Source: Theristus sp. LFF4_11 (Eukaryota > Nematoda > Chromadorea > Monhysterida > Xyalidae). From it: DNA of 64,000 nt. The DNA is taken from assembly GCA_030248135.1 (NCBI GenBank), contig JASANC010002128.1, positions 97,530 to 161,529 on the forward strand, written 5' to 3'. This document shows, piece by piece, positions 23,115 to 36,237 of this stretch. How positions within the stretch are numbered: the first letter of the stretch is position 1; each line of letters opens with the position of its first letter. Below the pieces are notes generated by a model. The model had not been told where the DNA came from, did not search any database, and worked only from the letters and a program-made list of their open reading frames with translations. The translations under genes were made by a program, and so were the position numbers.

Positions 23115-23303
23115 TTAAGGCGCGTTTAGCAATTAGTTTTTTGTGCGTACGCACGGACACGACACGTAAAAAATGGCCACGCGATTTGGAAATCGTGTCG
23201 TGTGTGCTATCTTAATGCATTACGGACACGATTAGTTTGCGCACGGGATTTAGAACGACGTTTGTGCGTACGGACGAAAAACTAAATGGTGTTTCCGCCT
23301 TTA
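23115..23303 (+). mobile_element. Copy of the 190-bp TTA-flanked MITE
   Basis: Begins TTAAGGCGCGTTTAGCAATT and ends GGTGTTTCCGCCTTTA. It differs from the copy at 54594-54782 at only a handful of positions, so the family has amplified recently. TTA on both sides fits a 3-bp target duplication. Confidence 0.9.
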
Positions 23304-25193
23304 TGAGAAAAAAGATTCTTGCTGAAATTGTTGAAGAAGGGGGCTTGATTTGTTGCACCAGAAAGCCACCAGCTTGCATCAGATCTGAACATTGATGAAA
23401 CAACACTGCATTTTTTTGTTTTCAAATCTGTCCAGAACAATACCACAGTGATATCTGTTTTTGCGAAAGTTTCAACTTCCACAGTCTGGGAAGAAAAAAA
23501 ACTTATGGACCCGCCCATCATAACCACTGAAATCCCCTGGCGAGGTGACGGTAACTGATTGAAATTGACAATGCGGTAGACTTGCGCGCGCGCGCGCGGG
23601 CTATCAGTCTGGAGAGAATGTGGACTTTTTCTGCAGTTCGACTTCGACCAACAACAAAACACACATGCACCAGTTTTGTTTGTGCTTCTCAGAGAGTGTC
23701 TGTCAGTCTCTGGCAAACTTTGGCCTGTCATGGCCCGCCCGTCGAAATTCAATCACGTATTTGAATTTATGTACTGCCTTTGGTTTGCTGCTACTGGTGG
23801 CGGCGCCAAAAAAATGCGGTAAAATCCGCGTATGTGTACCTATAGTTTGGTGGTGGCAACATTGTTTGTGCGTTTTTCAGCATTATCTCGTTATTTTTTC
23901 CGACAAAAAATCGCGATATTTTTTTATACAGGGGTTACTTTGCGTATGACGGGGAGATCCAGAAATTAGTGGCGAAGGTCCCTTTGAGTAATCCACTGGC
24001 CAAGCTCCCGCAATTTTTTTCCACGTTATGATTTCTTTTCTGTGGTTTAGCACCATTTGTTTGTTTATAAACTTTTTATTTCTGGACGGAATTTTGTGGA
24101 AATAAGTAAACTTGTGCAGACAGTTGCTTTTTTAAATCTTCTTTTCAACATTGGTATTGCAATAAGTTTTAGTTTTTGCATTTTTTTTGTTTCCTGCCTT
24201 CTTTTCAACATGATACGAACCTCATGCACTTACCTGACACATAAACTGCCGAACATAAAACATAAACATAAAACAGACTAGAACACGTCCCCCAAATTAA
24301 TGTCGACATATCCTGAACATCTCTGTTTCCAGTTTGAAGTTTCAGTAATTATCTTGCAAACAAAAAATGTCAGCCCTCACAAACTCTGAACAAACGCCCG
24401 TCAGAGAGGACCAGAGACCCCAGCAACCGTCCAAGCAAACCCGCCGTCGGAAAACGATTCCTGATTTTTTTTCGAACGAAAAAAAAACGAAAAAAGTGCG
24501 GAAATACAGTTTTGCCGGACAAGGATGCTCAACTAAACCAATTATAGCAATAATATTCCGCAGTTGGGGTTCGTTCATATTTCTTGCGAACAAATTTGCT
24601 TGCTTAACAAAAATGAGCGCAGCCTTACGCTGTTGGTTGTCGCCGGTGACTTGTTTCCCGTCATTTTCTCGCTAAACTTCCGCTCAGAAGTTGCGCTAAA
24701 TGAGCGCGCGCAAACGCCGTGCATAAAGTGTACACACACATGCACGTGAAAGTGCACTTGGTGTGTTTCAGAGCGGATATACCGTAAATACCTGCCGGGA
24801 AAATCTTGGATAAAAATATGAGAATTTTTTCAATTTATCGAACCACAGTTTTTGAAAGATTTTCTGAACAATTCTTCATGTGAATTCTTTTTTTTTGATT
24901 AAGAAATGCCACAAAAACGAATTGTGTTCTTTATTACGTTTGCTTCAGAATCTCAGATCGCAGTCTTTCGACGCTAATCCGAGACTACATGGTACATGTA
25001 TGCGAAATCATTGCACCCGTGGAAATGCTCAAACGCTTTTCAAAACGCTTATTTCATTTAGCGCCACCGCTTTAGTGCATGTGTATCCCGTGTATGCGGT
25101 GCACCGTTTGATACAGCACATGTTAGCATATTGATATGCTAAAGTTGTGTCTGTCTGTGCGCAATGGACAGATCTGCTAATCGTTTTTCAAAG
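23304..25193. other. Gene-free stretch
   Basis: No convincing exon. It includes a short CG dinucleotide run at 23583-23598 and several AT-rich open frames without recognisable motifs. Confidence 0.5.
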
Positions 25194-26107
25194 TACAGGG
25201 TGGGCCAAAAAAAAGGTTCCATTTTCAAACTGCTGTCACTGGCTGGTATTTCAATATTATGAGCTGAAATTTTCAGCATTGATAAAACATGTGATGCCAT
25301 TTTTCTGACAAAATTTTTATTCAGTTTGGTCAAGTAGATTCAGTTTTACAGCACAATGTTTAAAAATTCCCAAAATTTCAAAAAACGGATTTTTAACCAA
25401 GAATTTAACAACGAATCATTGCTCATAGACATCCCAATCATTATCAAGGTTTGTCGTCCGGCAGCGGCTGGATGGAATTTTACGCGAAACTGGCGAGTCA
25501 CTGCAGAAAATCTTTCAGATTGCTCCCACCAGATAGCACACCAGACCCGTTGTTCTGCTGTCCACTTAACCATGACGAAACTGCAGAAAACTGAAACTGA
25601 AACACTGTTTTTATTCAAACCGCACAAAAACTTTTCAAAAGAAACAAATTAACAGACAGAGCAACACAGAAAACAAAAAATCAGCTGAACAATTCTTTTT
25701 GTCGCAGTCGCAAGGCTGCTGACTCGAGTCCGTTGTGAAACATCAGAATTTCGCTCGAGGTGCTCAAATGCAATTCAAGTGTGAGACCTTTCCACTCTGA
25801 GCGCATGATTTGAACTATCACGGGTATCCAAAAAGACCAATTTGTCATCTTCGCAACAGTTTCAAAATTGAATCACGCATCTTGATACTAATTTTTTCTT
25901 GCACTCATTTCAGTCAATTTGTTGATTTTTCGAGCTTTTTAGAAAATCTGCCACAGTGAGCGCTAGGAATTATATATCGAAAAAAAAATTTTGTCAGTAA
26001 AATGGCAACGCATGTTTTATCAGTGCTGAAAATTTCAGCTCATAATATTAAAACACCAGCCAGTGACAGCAGTTTGAAAATGGAACCTTTTTTTGGCCCA
26101 CCCTGTA
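25194..26107 (-). mobile_element. Tc1/mariner-type element, 914 bp, internally deleted
   Basis: Ends are TACAGGGTGGGCCAAAA and its inverse, flanked by TA. The terminal inverted repeats are about 125 bp and match almost throughout, including TTCAAACTGCTGTCACTGGC and GAGCTGAAATTTTCAGCA. The interior is too short for a full transposase of about 340 residues. A reading frame on the minus strand preserves only the N-terminal helix-turn-helix. The family cuts and pastes at TA dinucleotides. Confidence 0.9.
25346..25573 (-). pseudogene. N-terminal remnant of a Tc1/mariner-like transposase
   Basis: From an ATG giving MVKWTAEQRVWCAIW, followed by AVTRQFRVKFHP. This resembles the first helix-turn-helix of IS630/Tc1/mariner transposases, with a W-T-x-E-Q-R start and an F-R-x-x-F ending. 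The frame ends after about 76 residues, before any DDE catalytic domain. It is non-functional. Confidence 0.65.
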
Positions 26108-27029
26108 TACATATATTTTGAGTTTTCAGTTTGGAAAATTGCCATTATTGAAAATAGTTGTTTTGAAAATGCTAAACAGTTTGTCGAAGTCATTTTGTGA
26201 TATTTTTCCGAATGGCTTGAATATTTTATAAGAGCTAGCTATGATACAAAATGTATGGGACAACGTGAATTGATATAGTGCACATAACTTTGGCTTTTAC
26301 GAAAAGCATTATGCTTGAATTTAGATTTTCATCTGCTAGGTCATTTGTTTTTGCAAGCAGCGCCATGTGAAATGAAAACTTTCAATTATTCAACCGTTCA
26401 ATTTTACATATGACTTCATTTGCGCAGTTTTGTTTATACCCGAATATTTTTTTATTGCGTTTTTCACCGGCAAAGAATGTTTCAAACATTTTCAAAATAG
26501 CTGTCTGCTGCATTTTTGTTGAACAGGACATTTCCTAGCACATGCAGCCAATCAGCGCACGCTCTGGGTTTGATATCTTCATTTCATCAAATCATAGTTT
26601 TTTTAGCCAGCCCACTTGAAATCTGTGAACAAACTTTTCGAAACATTTAGATTCTTTTAAAACCACAACAATAATTCAAACGTGTTTCCAGCCGTTAGAA
26701 ACTTCCAGGTAAATGCGCGCATAAATTCACACATTCATGCTGAAGCGAAACGCCGCGGTTGTTTTCAACGTCTTCAACAGTTTACAACGTGTCACTAAAA
26801 CAAACCAAACTTTGGTTCCTGAAACGAATCACTCATCTTTGGTCGCAAAAATGTTTTGAAAACGCGAAAATCCGTGCGCGCAATGGAGGACATTCCTCAG
26901 GTTTTCGTTATTTATTGCGACTGATAAATATTCGCGAAAGTTTCAGTTGGCGCGTTGACAGCATCTGCCGAGTGGGTGAAAAAAAGGCACAAGTTCACGC
27001 TAAGACAAAATTGTCCCAACTCGTCTTCC

Positions 27030-27210
27030 CGTGTCTTGTCCCCGGAAGAAAAGTTGCTCAGAAACCCAAGAGATATTTCTGGAAACATTTTTCAGCGGCG
27101 GTTTTAGCAGTTTTAGTGTACTCTTGGCAGTTTTTTATTCCCGGGACACACGGCGGGACAGGGTACTGGACACGCGTTGGGACATGTTGTTTTAGCGTGT
27201 TCCGTTCCTA
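27030..27210. mobile_element. MITE with GGGACAGG/GGACAC ends, diverged copy
   Basis: Left part CCCGTGTCTTGTCCCCGG and right part CGGGACAGGGTACTGGACAC are inverted versions of each other, followed by CGTTGGGACAT. Other copies: 28025-28155, 29215-29395, 32127-32435 and 50754-50948. Confidence 0.6.
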
Positions 27211-28024
27211 TGCAAAGCCACCTAGTTTTGAATTTTTTCTATCTCGTATGCTGGTTCGCTGCACACTGCTATCACAATCCTTCAGTGTATCCAATTTGAA
27301 AAAGTGCAACCAATCAAGTGAGTTACAAATTGTTCTATGTTCACAAAGTTTCATAATCACCATTTGTTTTGCCATGTGCATTTTTCACATCTCTGAGTTC
27401 TGCCAATGTCTTTTTTTAAACTATTTGAAATTGAGCTTCGATATACATAAAACGAACCAACATAATTATTATAGGGGCTACTAAAAATGTTTTTTTGGGG
27501 TGAAAAAACAAACTACTGCGGAAGCAAAACGCGTTTCATTGCAACAAATGTTCGACGACTTGAAGAGGCCGCACACCCAAATGTCAAATGCATCACACAG
27601 ATAATCTTTGCGCAGTATGGCGTTTCTTTCATCTCCGCTCTTTGTGTGTGCATCTTTCAACTTTTAAAAACAGACTGAAGTGAGTGCATATCCGTATAGT
27701 TTGATTGATTGCTGGCCTTTCCGGTTAGCAAAACTCGGTCCAAGTGCGCAAGCGTTATCCTGATTCTGTACACTCATTTGTTTCCGCCGTTTCACAATTT
27801 ATCTTGCTAATATTTTGCACTTCACCGCCATCGGAAATATGTGATCGAAACTAATGGATATACTGGACGATTACAGTGTGCCTACCGTGAACCTACCGTA
27901 ACTATAACTTGCGATATTTAGCCTAGACCATGTGACATGTTACCATTCAGGTATCTATTGACATCCCATCCTGTTCTGGTATCTGAAGACCTATACCCAC
28001 TCTTTTTTTCACTCGATTTCCAAG

Positions 28025-28155
28025 CTACTAGTCCCGCATCGTGTCCCACGTCCTGTCCCTTTTCATGTCCCCAGTCCCGTGGTCTTTTTCAAAGAAGACA
28101 AGACTCGGGACAGGACAGTGACTGGACACGGGACAGGTTTTTTTAATGTGACGCT
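28025..28155. mobile_element. MITE with GGGACAGG ends
   Basis: CGTGTCCCACGTCCTGTCCC on the left mirrors GGGACAGGACAGTGACTGGA and CACGGGACAGG on the right. The centre is short and T-rich. No coding content. Confidence 0.65.
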
Positions 28156-29214
28156 GCGCTCCAAGTCGCAACGGTGACCAAACCGTATTTAATGGTGAGT
28201 GAGATCGCGTCGAGACCCGGCATACGGTAGATAGATACCATCATCGACGTGCTCGTGGTTCTGACAGGACGGATTAAGCTTGACACGAAAAACAATTTTC
28301 GCCTGCTCAAGTACGCGACACACACATCATCATATCAAACGTAAAGCGACTATTTTTCATTGCTCGTTTGCGTTTGTTGCTTTTAAGCATTTGTTCTGAA
28401 AACCGTGTTTGAATGGTTCATTCACATGATTTTTTCATTTCAATTTCAACTTTATTTTTGATTTTGTGAAAACTTTTTTTGGACGCTTCTGACGTTACTT
28501 GTGTTATATCGCAACAGGCCAATTGGTGCCAGTACACGCCACAGATTGGCGGAATGCATGAACACAAGCAAAAACACAAACACTGCTTTTCGTCAGTTTT
28601 TGCTTTGTGGGCTGCGGACTGACACCGCGAGGGCTGGACACTGTTTTTGCGGTTTCGCCCGGTAAGCGAAGACCGCGGCGACCCCGGGCTCGTCAGTTCG
28701 ACAAGTCGCCAGACCGCACAGTCTCAAAAATGCACGTGCGCCGAGGGGTGCTAATGGCAGCACGAAACTGCTTTTTTTTAAACAATTCTATACGTGACCA
28801 ATGTGCACACGTCCCAAAAACATTCTAAATTTGTGCAGAATTTTCTACAAATCCGCTAAGTTTATGAAAAAAATTTAGGTAGAATTACGTAGAAGAGAAA
28901 GCAGAAGTAGAAATCTATTCAGTCGAGTAGTATCCAAACGTCTAACTCTGAACATCGCAAGTGTTTACAGCGTTGTCAGCTGTTCCAGCGGCCACGACAA
29001 CAACACCAATAAGCCATTTGTTGTTGTTGCGCTCAATTCGCACGTCTCATCAGCAAATTCATTATTGTTATTATTTTCACACAGACAACCAAAACAAAGC
29101 GTTCATTTGATCGGCCCGCACTTGCATCGGGATCGGAGTGTGTTTGTTTTTGTCTGTTTACATTCAATCAAATTTATGATTGCTTATGGTAATTTTGTCT
29201 GAAGCGCGCGTTTC

Positions 29215-29395
29215 ACGTTGGAAAAAATGTCCGAACTCTTGTCCGTGGTGTGTCCCGCGTCGTGTCCTGTACCGCGGGAAGACCCGAAAATGGAAATATA
29301 CTTATTTTATTTTGTTTTTTCGAGACAGGACACAACCAGGGACACAGACACACGGCCCGGGACATGAGTTCGGTCATTTTTTTATTGTGATACCC
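29215..29395. mobile_element. MITE with GGGACAGG ends
   Basis: TGTCCGTGGTGTGTCCCGCG and GTCCTGTACCGCGGG on the left mirror CAGGACACAACCAGGGACAC and GGCCCGGGACATGAG on the right. Centre AT-rich, no coding content. Confidence 0.65.
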
Positions 29396-32126
29396 GCCCT
29401 CTGAAACACTCCGCGTTTACTCGAAACCGAATGGTTCCCACCATATGCAACCATGCTGTTTTGAATTGTTGCAGCTCTGATTGGGGAAACCAGTTTGATA
29501 CAGCCAATCAGTGTTCGTTATGCGAAGTTTTTATTAATGGAATTTTTTTCTTCAGTGCCACCATATTTCCTCATTGTTGTTTTTGTCTATCAAAAAACCC
29601 TCACAGAATTAAGGTGTGCGTGCACCGTTATTCATCACATACCGTATAGCAGAGGAGCCGTGAAACTTTTGTATCATATTTTCGGAAAAAGATTCTTTTT
29701 CCAACAGTTTTTCGCTATGTTCAACGCCGAACGCTTTCCGTCGCTGTCTCTACTTGTTTTATTACTGTCGTATATTGCTTCACTTTTTTGTTTTTTTTTC
29801 ACGGTTTAAAATGAACCAATTGAATTGCCAGAAAGCCATAAACATTTTTTTCGCCCAAAAACCAGTTTTGAAAATAAAAGGGTTCTCATTATTTTCGCAC
29901 TTCATAAAACCGGTGCGCGCGCACACATAATGTCCAAAAATTAACGGTGTTTTTTATGTCTAAAAACAGAACGAAATTCCGCAAAAGTGTCCGCTTTTTA
30001 TGGCACCAGTTTCTCGTTTTCAATCGCATTTCAAAAAATACCATTTCAGCCCAAAAACCAATAAAAAAAAACTTTTAAGTTCACCAAAACATATGGGCAC
30101 TCGAACCCCGACCATTCAAATGAATTTTTCCAGAAGGCAAAGCAAAAAAAAAAACTTTACGAGCGCCTATATTTTTTTGCGATATTTTCATTAACGCCGT
30201 TGCTATGTATGTGTCATTCTGTTTTTTGTGGTCGCGAAATTGCAAAAATGGAGTTTTCAATTTTCGACTTCGCATTTCAACATGTCGCCTGTTGTTGTTT
30301 TTTTCGCAAGTAAACAGTGAGCCCCGGATAAAACTAAAAGCCACGGAGGCGAAAAACGTATTAGGTCCGCAAAGCAACCTGCATACAACTCCTGCTAAAA
30401 CGCAAAAAAGTTCCGGGCTGCAAAAAAAACTTGAAAACCACACGTAATGTATGTATTTTGGTATTTGTCCTATAGCCTCAAACCTGCGATATGGAGACTA
30501 GACTGATTTAGCTACCGTATCGGGTCTCGACACGATTTTATCAAAATTACATGTTCATGCAACGGTTCCGAGAAGTGAAGATCCTTTGTTAATCAATCTT
30601 CAGCAACTGAATTGTGACACTAAGCAAACCAATTGCAAAAAAACTGCCATTTTCGTGAAATTTGAACACCAAATTGACACGGTTATTGTGCCTGAGCGGT
30701 GTCTTTGCGTCACCACAGATTCTGAAAACTTTTTTTGCAATTTCATTTGTGGCACACGGATTCGTAACTCGCACAGAGCGGTATACATATGAACCTGGTC
30801 TTGGAGTTTAAAAAAAAACAGTTTTCTTTCTCGTGGTAAAAACAATCAGCAGTAGTCTTGTTGTGACGAAGCTTGAAAGAAAAACTAAAAAATAACTGGT
30901 TTGAAATTCTCGTAACGCTGTCTCATAATAACTTTCCTCCAACTACCCAATACAGGGTAAATCAGCAGTTCCTCTCCAATTGACACCCTTGAACCTAATT
31001 TAGCGACAATGAAATGAGGTCTCCAAAAGATTTGCCTTGAACTTGGAACAAAGAATGTGCTAAGTGCAACATCCATTGTTGTCTCAGCCTCAGCGAGCAA
31101 ACACACGTGCGACTTCGTAAAAGTAAAAAAGTGTCATTCCACTTCCGACCGTCTGATGTCAGTTTCAATCAAATCAATCAATGCGACCAGACCCCGGCTA
31201 ATTCCCGTGCCCCGGTACCGGAAAGCTTTTTTTCATTGAGACTCTCTCCATCTCGAAACGGTGGTCTCTTGTTGCGAAACCGGTTGCCGTGTCTGGGCGA
31301 GCTGTATTTTATACGTTTTTCATTGTTTTCAATTACGACCATCACACTGATTTTGATCATGTGCTGACGTTTTTTGAGGTTTTAGGGTACTGTAGATTAG
31401 GCGCATCATTTATGTACCGGTTTGAAATTGTATGATTGTGTTTTTGCGCCTCTCTGAATGCACAAAAGCTGAGACCGGGAGTTGAAAACTTGGACATTTC
31501 ACAATCCAATCGTGCTTGCCACTTGATCACCAAGACAGTTTCTGGGTAGTTTCAGTTTTTGTGCTTTTAATCTAGTTTTCAATTGCAAAATGGAAATAAT
31601 ACCCACTCACCGTGGCTTTTATTACTTTCTGATAAAAATTTCACCATATAGCAGCTCAATTTCCCCCAGTATTCTTGTCAATTGAAAATTCGAAGCTGGA
31701 AAACACTCGAATCGGGTTAACTGAACGTCCGAACTTGACAACGCAGAACACAAGATGTTGACTCCAATTTTAAGTTCAGAATTTTTTTTATTCAGTTTGG
31801 GTAGGCCGGTATTTTACGACACGAAAACATGCATGTGCACTTCGATGCTATTCACTCGATTATATTATTCACTCAACATTTCGTGCAATAATTTTTATAC
31901 GTTTTTGCTCGTAATTTTACTTTTTTATGTCCTTGTTATCATTTTTGTCCGTGTGGCACGATCCAACCAGGAACAACGCACTTCCTAGCCATTATAAATT
32001 ATTCCGCCCTTGTGACCAGCGAAATGGCATTTTGCTCGTAAAAAAATTTGCTCACTTTTTTACCTCGAAACGACACAGTTTGTCGAATCAACGTTTCTTT
32101 TCAATGCTATACTCAATCACATTGAA

Positions 32127-32435
32127 TAAAAATGTCCGTTACGGTGTCCAGAGCATCGTCCGTGTCCGCCGTAGTGTCCTGTGCTGGAAATAAAAAGCAG
32201 CTTTGAAACAGCTTATGTCCACGGTGGCTTTGATAAGGGGCATTCATGAAGCAGAGTGACCGCGTGCGTAGATATGTTTTAACGTCACTAAATCTTCGTT
32301 CGTCCCTAAAACGTCACTAAATGCGTTCATGAATGCCGCTTTACTCACTGTTGTTGAGTTACGTTTAGTTCCGGGACATCGCACGGGACAGGACACCGGA
32401 CACCCGTTGGAGCATTTTCATTTAGCGTCACGTTG
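32127..32435. mobile_element. GGGACAGG-type MITE split by a nested foldback MITE
   Basis: The left half (GTCCGTGTCCGCC, GTGTCCTGTGCTGG) and right half (CGGGACAGGACACCGGACAC, CGTTGG) belong to the same family as the 50754-50948 copy. They are separated by the CATTCATGAAGCAG element at 32238-32343, which must therefore be the younger insertion. Confidence 0.7.
32238..32343. mobile_element. Foldback MITE of the CATTCATGAAGCAG family, nested
   Basis: GGCATTCATGAAGCAG on the left and GCGTTCATGAATGCCGCT before TTA on the right. The centre has a repeated CGTCACTAAAT motif. Inserted within another MITE. Confidence 0.8.
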
Positions 32436-33214
32436 ATATTGACTTTGAAAGTTGCCTTTTTTCATTCACGTCTGACATTCTGGCGCCACCATAAAAAGCA
32501 GTTCCAACTGATTCATATAATCATGTGTACGGAATGACCGAGTAAACATGGCAGCTTTTTTCAGGATGCAAGGAGCGCGCGAAATTTGAATGAAAGAAAA
32601 TAGACGTTCAGAAACCAACATGTGTGCCAAATTTGACGTGTTTTTTTAGACTAATGGATTCTTCGTGTTATTATTTATTTATGTATTTATTTTTTTGGAG
32701 TTATTTGTTGCGTCATAAAAAGTGCTCTTTTCAAACAAATGGGTCGAACGGATTGAATGACTTTACTTTTCCATCGGTTTTGATTCTCTGGCGCCGCTAC
32801 GTGGAAAAAGAAATCAATTTCACCAAAAATCTACACCGCAAAAAGTCAGTAGATGAGCACAACAATCTGTTACAGCGAGCTATACATATGTTCAGGTGTC
32901 CGTTTTTTGCAAAAATTTTGTATCCTTCACCAAAAACAGCAAAAAATCAGATATTCTGATGAAAAGCCCGTTCAGCGTTTCGCAACAAAACAACAAGAGC
33001 GCGTGGTTTTTTTTTCAGTTCAAAAAGCCACAAAAATGAACTGCAGCCTGTCTGACAAATATGAGAGGAAAAACGGGACACAGTTTTCAGTTATAATGCT
33101 GGCGACAAATCAAATATGTGTTCTAGAGTGGTCGCCGAACCAAGAACCCCTTGTTTATAAAAGTGAACAGAATTCTGCAGTTTCCATTCGTTCGTTCACG
33201 ATGACATGTCAAAA

Positions 33215-33682
33215 TACCGTATTACCCCCAATAAACCCCCATGGGGGATTAATACGTCAGCGACTTTTAGGGGTGGGGGTTTATTGGTGGGGGGGGATTA
33301 TTGGTGGGGGGGGGTTTATTTACAAAAAAAAATTCTAGGGGTGGGGGTTTGTTGAAAAATGGCAAAAATACATTGCATGGCAGGCAAGAAAGTCGTAGAA
33401 ACTTCTACTCTACATAGAAATTTCCTTTTATAACAGCCTTTTGTAATGAAATTACTATTAACTCACCCATTTGGGGCCTTTGGTAGCACAATTTCATCAT
33501 TTTCACTGCAACCAGCCACTGGTTCGCTGGGTATGTGTTTCAAACAGGTCTCCAATAATCCCCCATGGGGGATTATTTGTGGGGGGGGGATTATTCGGAA
33601 ACTGGTCGGGGGGGGGGGTGGGGGTTTATTGGTGGGGGGGGATTAATGGTGGGGGGGGGGGTTTAATGGGGGTAATACGGTA
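33215..33682. mobile_element. C/G-tract foldback element, 468 bp
   Basis: Starts TACCGTATTACCCCCAATAA and ends with the inverse GGGGGTAATACGGTA. The body has long G tracts alternating with TTTATT/ATTA (GGGGGGG runs) and an inner palindrome CCCCCATGGGGG, which occurs twice. A 190-bp unique core contains TTGGGGCCTTTGGTAGCAC. The same layout in inverse orientation is at 48510-48991. No transposase. Its origin family is unknown to me. Confidence 0.85.
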
Positions 33683-36236
33683 GAGTGAGATTGGGAATTG
33701 TTTGGCATAACTTTTTTATGGATGCGGGCTTTTTCTGCTTGGAGTTCTGACAAACTGGTATGAAAAATGTGAAAGCTGAAGAACGAAATGTGTCCAAAAA
33801 ATCATTCATTCATCTTAAAATTGTTGTATTTCAAAATACAGTTTATTCAAAGAAACACCGTTGTACTAAGTCGTGGACCAAAAAAATGTTTCACTAACAA
33901 CCACGGAACAAAACTGTTCACCATTCATGGTCAGTGAGTTCCAGCTACTCCATCCATCTCAATTTCCATCATTTCAGACCTCATTTTGGGCACCTAATCG
34001 CTCATACACTCTGCTGTTTTTAAGTCAACGGTCTCTCCGCGCATAAAACTTTCATCGTCTGCAAATGTCAATTCCAGTGAATTTTAACGGCTCCATTATT
34101 TTCGTCCGCGCAAAAAAAACATCGAAGTGCAAGCGCCATAAAACGTGCGCATTGGCCATTTTTGCACGTTTCAACGTTTGTTGTGTTGGTTTTGACAGCG
34201 AAATTTCACAAACCACAATCATTATTACCTTTCTCGAAAAGCGCACCCTGTCAAGAAATGAAGAGAAATATCAGCTTAATGGGCCGATTTTGTGGGCAGC
34301 TTTTTGTGCGCCCATTTGTGATGCGGTGTGATGACCTTTGTAACGCAAACTTTGACCGGAGTTCTTATTGGTTCTGTTATTAAAACCATCAACCAACACC
34401 ATTTGTGAGAAATTTCAACAGTTTGTCTGGTGTTTGTATTCTTTTATTACCGTGTAAAATTCTTCTTTTTGCAACGGCTTATAAAAAACGAAAAAACCGG
34501 CTTTTTTGGTGTGGCGAGAGAATATCAGGATTTTGGCGTGAATGTTCGTGAAGTGACGAAGCGAAGTTTGCTCACTGACTGTGAAACTGACGTACAACGC
34601 GCGCCTTTTCCGTTTCCGCCCGCCAATTTACGAAAACTAGTTCCATGACATGATGAAGTCAATTTCTGTTTCGTCTTTTTGGTTAGAATTCTGACAAATC
34701 ATGGTGGTGGTCGTAATGTGAAACGCAAAACGGTCCATGCAACCGAAAAAAGCAACGTAGCACATTGTTTGTATTTGCCACATTTTGTCCATCATCATGT
34801 GCGTCTTGTTATCCGCTTTCGACTTTGTTTCAACACGGCTGTAATTTCTCGTTTTACACACTGTTTTGGTCACCACACGCGAAATTTTCTCGCGATCATG
34901 TGCAGCTTTTGTTGCGAAAAACTATAGAGCCCGTAATTCGATCATTCAGAAACAGACGAAGCGTCGACGAAAATGCAACAACCACTAGCAAAGAGGCCAA
35001 CACTGCATTTCTTGTTGCCGAAATTTAAGCAAATCAGGCTATTTTTCCGCGCGTTTGGGCCACTATTTTCCGACATAAACTGCACACGCTGATTACAGGG
35101 TGACTTACAGTCACGTGGTAACGGATTGGATGACATTGGAGACAGATCTGAAGTTGAGTTTTTCTTTCAGACACATTCAAAAATGTGTATAACAGGATAT
35201 AAATTCCAGCAAATTCTAACGGTGTCAACAATTGATATTCGCTAAGTTGCCAATTTATTGTAGTACCGACAGACAGAAGGCCCGAAATTTGACACTGCAT
35301 TTTTGTACACCCTGTGATGTTGTTACTACAAACTGGAATCTGAAGGTTACATCATCTGAAAATCTGAACCCTCCAATTCGGTCGCTTATTCTTCAGAATC
35401 CTTTGTGTCTTCATTTCACTAACAAGTACTATGATCCCGAAAACAAGGCGCACACAAATTTCGACCATTTTAAGGGCTGCCATGGGCTTACGGTGTCTAC
35501 CATGAACGCATCCCATGCCAAGCTGTCACCCTAAAACCTGATAAAAGTTGCCAAAAAAGAACATTTTTTCGACCGAATCATCCACCACACAGTCCGCTGC
35601 AATTAGCAATAAGATCGTGTCAAAACCAAACGCTGATACCGTAGTAGCGGCCGCGAGCAGTTTCACGATAATTGTATTGCCACTTGTTGGGCCCGGGTCA
35701 CAAACGACGATGATGCCTGCTGCTTTGCTGGCTTGCTGCTCATTGATGCGCGGCACTTTTGCGTGACCATTTCATATCATAGTGCCCCCCGACCGCGCTT
35801 CACATCCGGGATTCGGCGTTCAGGTCCGGGATTTTCTTTTCGCGGGAGAGTTGTTGACGTCGTGCATATTGTGGTGAAACACCGTACGATCTTTTATTTT
35901 GCTCGCGAGACGCTATGCGCACAAAGATACGTAAACAGTTTCATGCATGACGCGGGAATTCAAAATTGCCAAAGTGGCCCGTGTGCCCTAAATGAGGCCG
36001 GAGTCACTCAGGCGGCTTTGAAATGCCACATAAGATTGAAACTAGTTTCCTTTGCACGTCTACACACGCACTGAGTCACAGGTTATATCTTATTCAATTG
36101 CTGATGAACTGAAGAATGCATTAATAATTTCTTTCAGTGGTCAGCCGGAAAGAAAAATCGGTTTTACGGTCATATCTTCCCCGTATCATGAGTTCTTAAT
36201 TACTACTTCACATGTTTGTCTGCTAAGCAAGCAATC
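33683..36236. other. Gene-free stretch
   Basis: No exon supported. It includes a GAGACTCAATGCGC-family MITE at 35898-36082 and a segment at about 35093-35535 bounded by AGGGTGAC and its inverse, which may be a decayed Tc1-like relic. Confidence 0.45.
35898..36082 (+). mobile_element. Copy of the 200-bp GAGACTCAATGCGC MITE
   Basis: Begins GCGAGACGCTATGCGCACAA and ends GCACTGAGTCACAGG, with the internal TTTGAAATGCCACATAAGAT block in the standard position. More diverged at the ends than other copies. Confidence 0.7.
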
Positions 36237-36237
36237 T

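Larger units (their letters stand above)
26108..33214. other. Seven-kilobase gene-free stretch with several MITE copies
   Basis: No exon chain with matching phases was found. It contains four copies of a MITE family with GGGACAGGACACCGGACAC-like ends (27030-27210, 28025-28155, 29215-29395, 32127-32435), one GGTCTCGACACGAT motif at 30522, and one at 28203 in the other orientation. The longest open frame, 26759-27484, runs through one of these repeats and shows no domain. Confidence 0.5.

Noticed and set aside
26759..27484. 241-codon open frame on the plus strand
   Set aside because: AT-rich composition, no domain or codon-position bias, and it runs through a GGGACAGG-type MITE (27030-27210); starts at a non-ATG codon.
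35093..35535. Possible Tc1-like element bounded by AGGGTGAC
   Set aside because: Only about 8-10 bases of terminal match and no TA duplication or transposase remnant could be confirmed.
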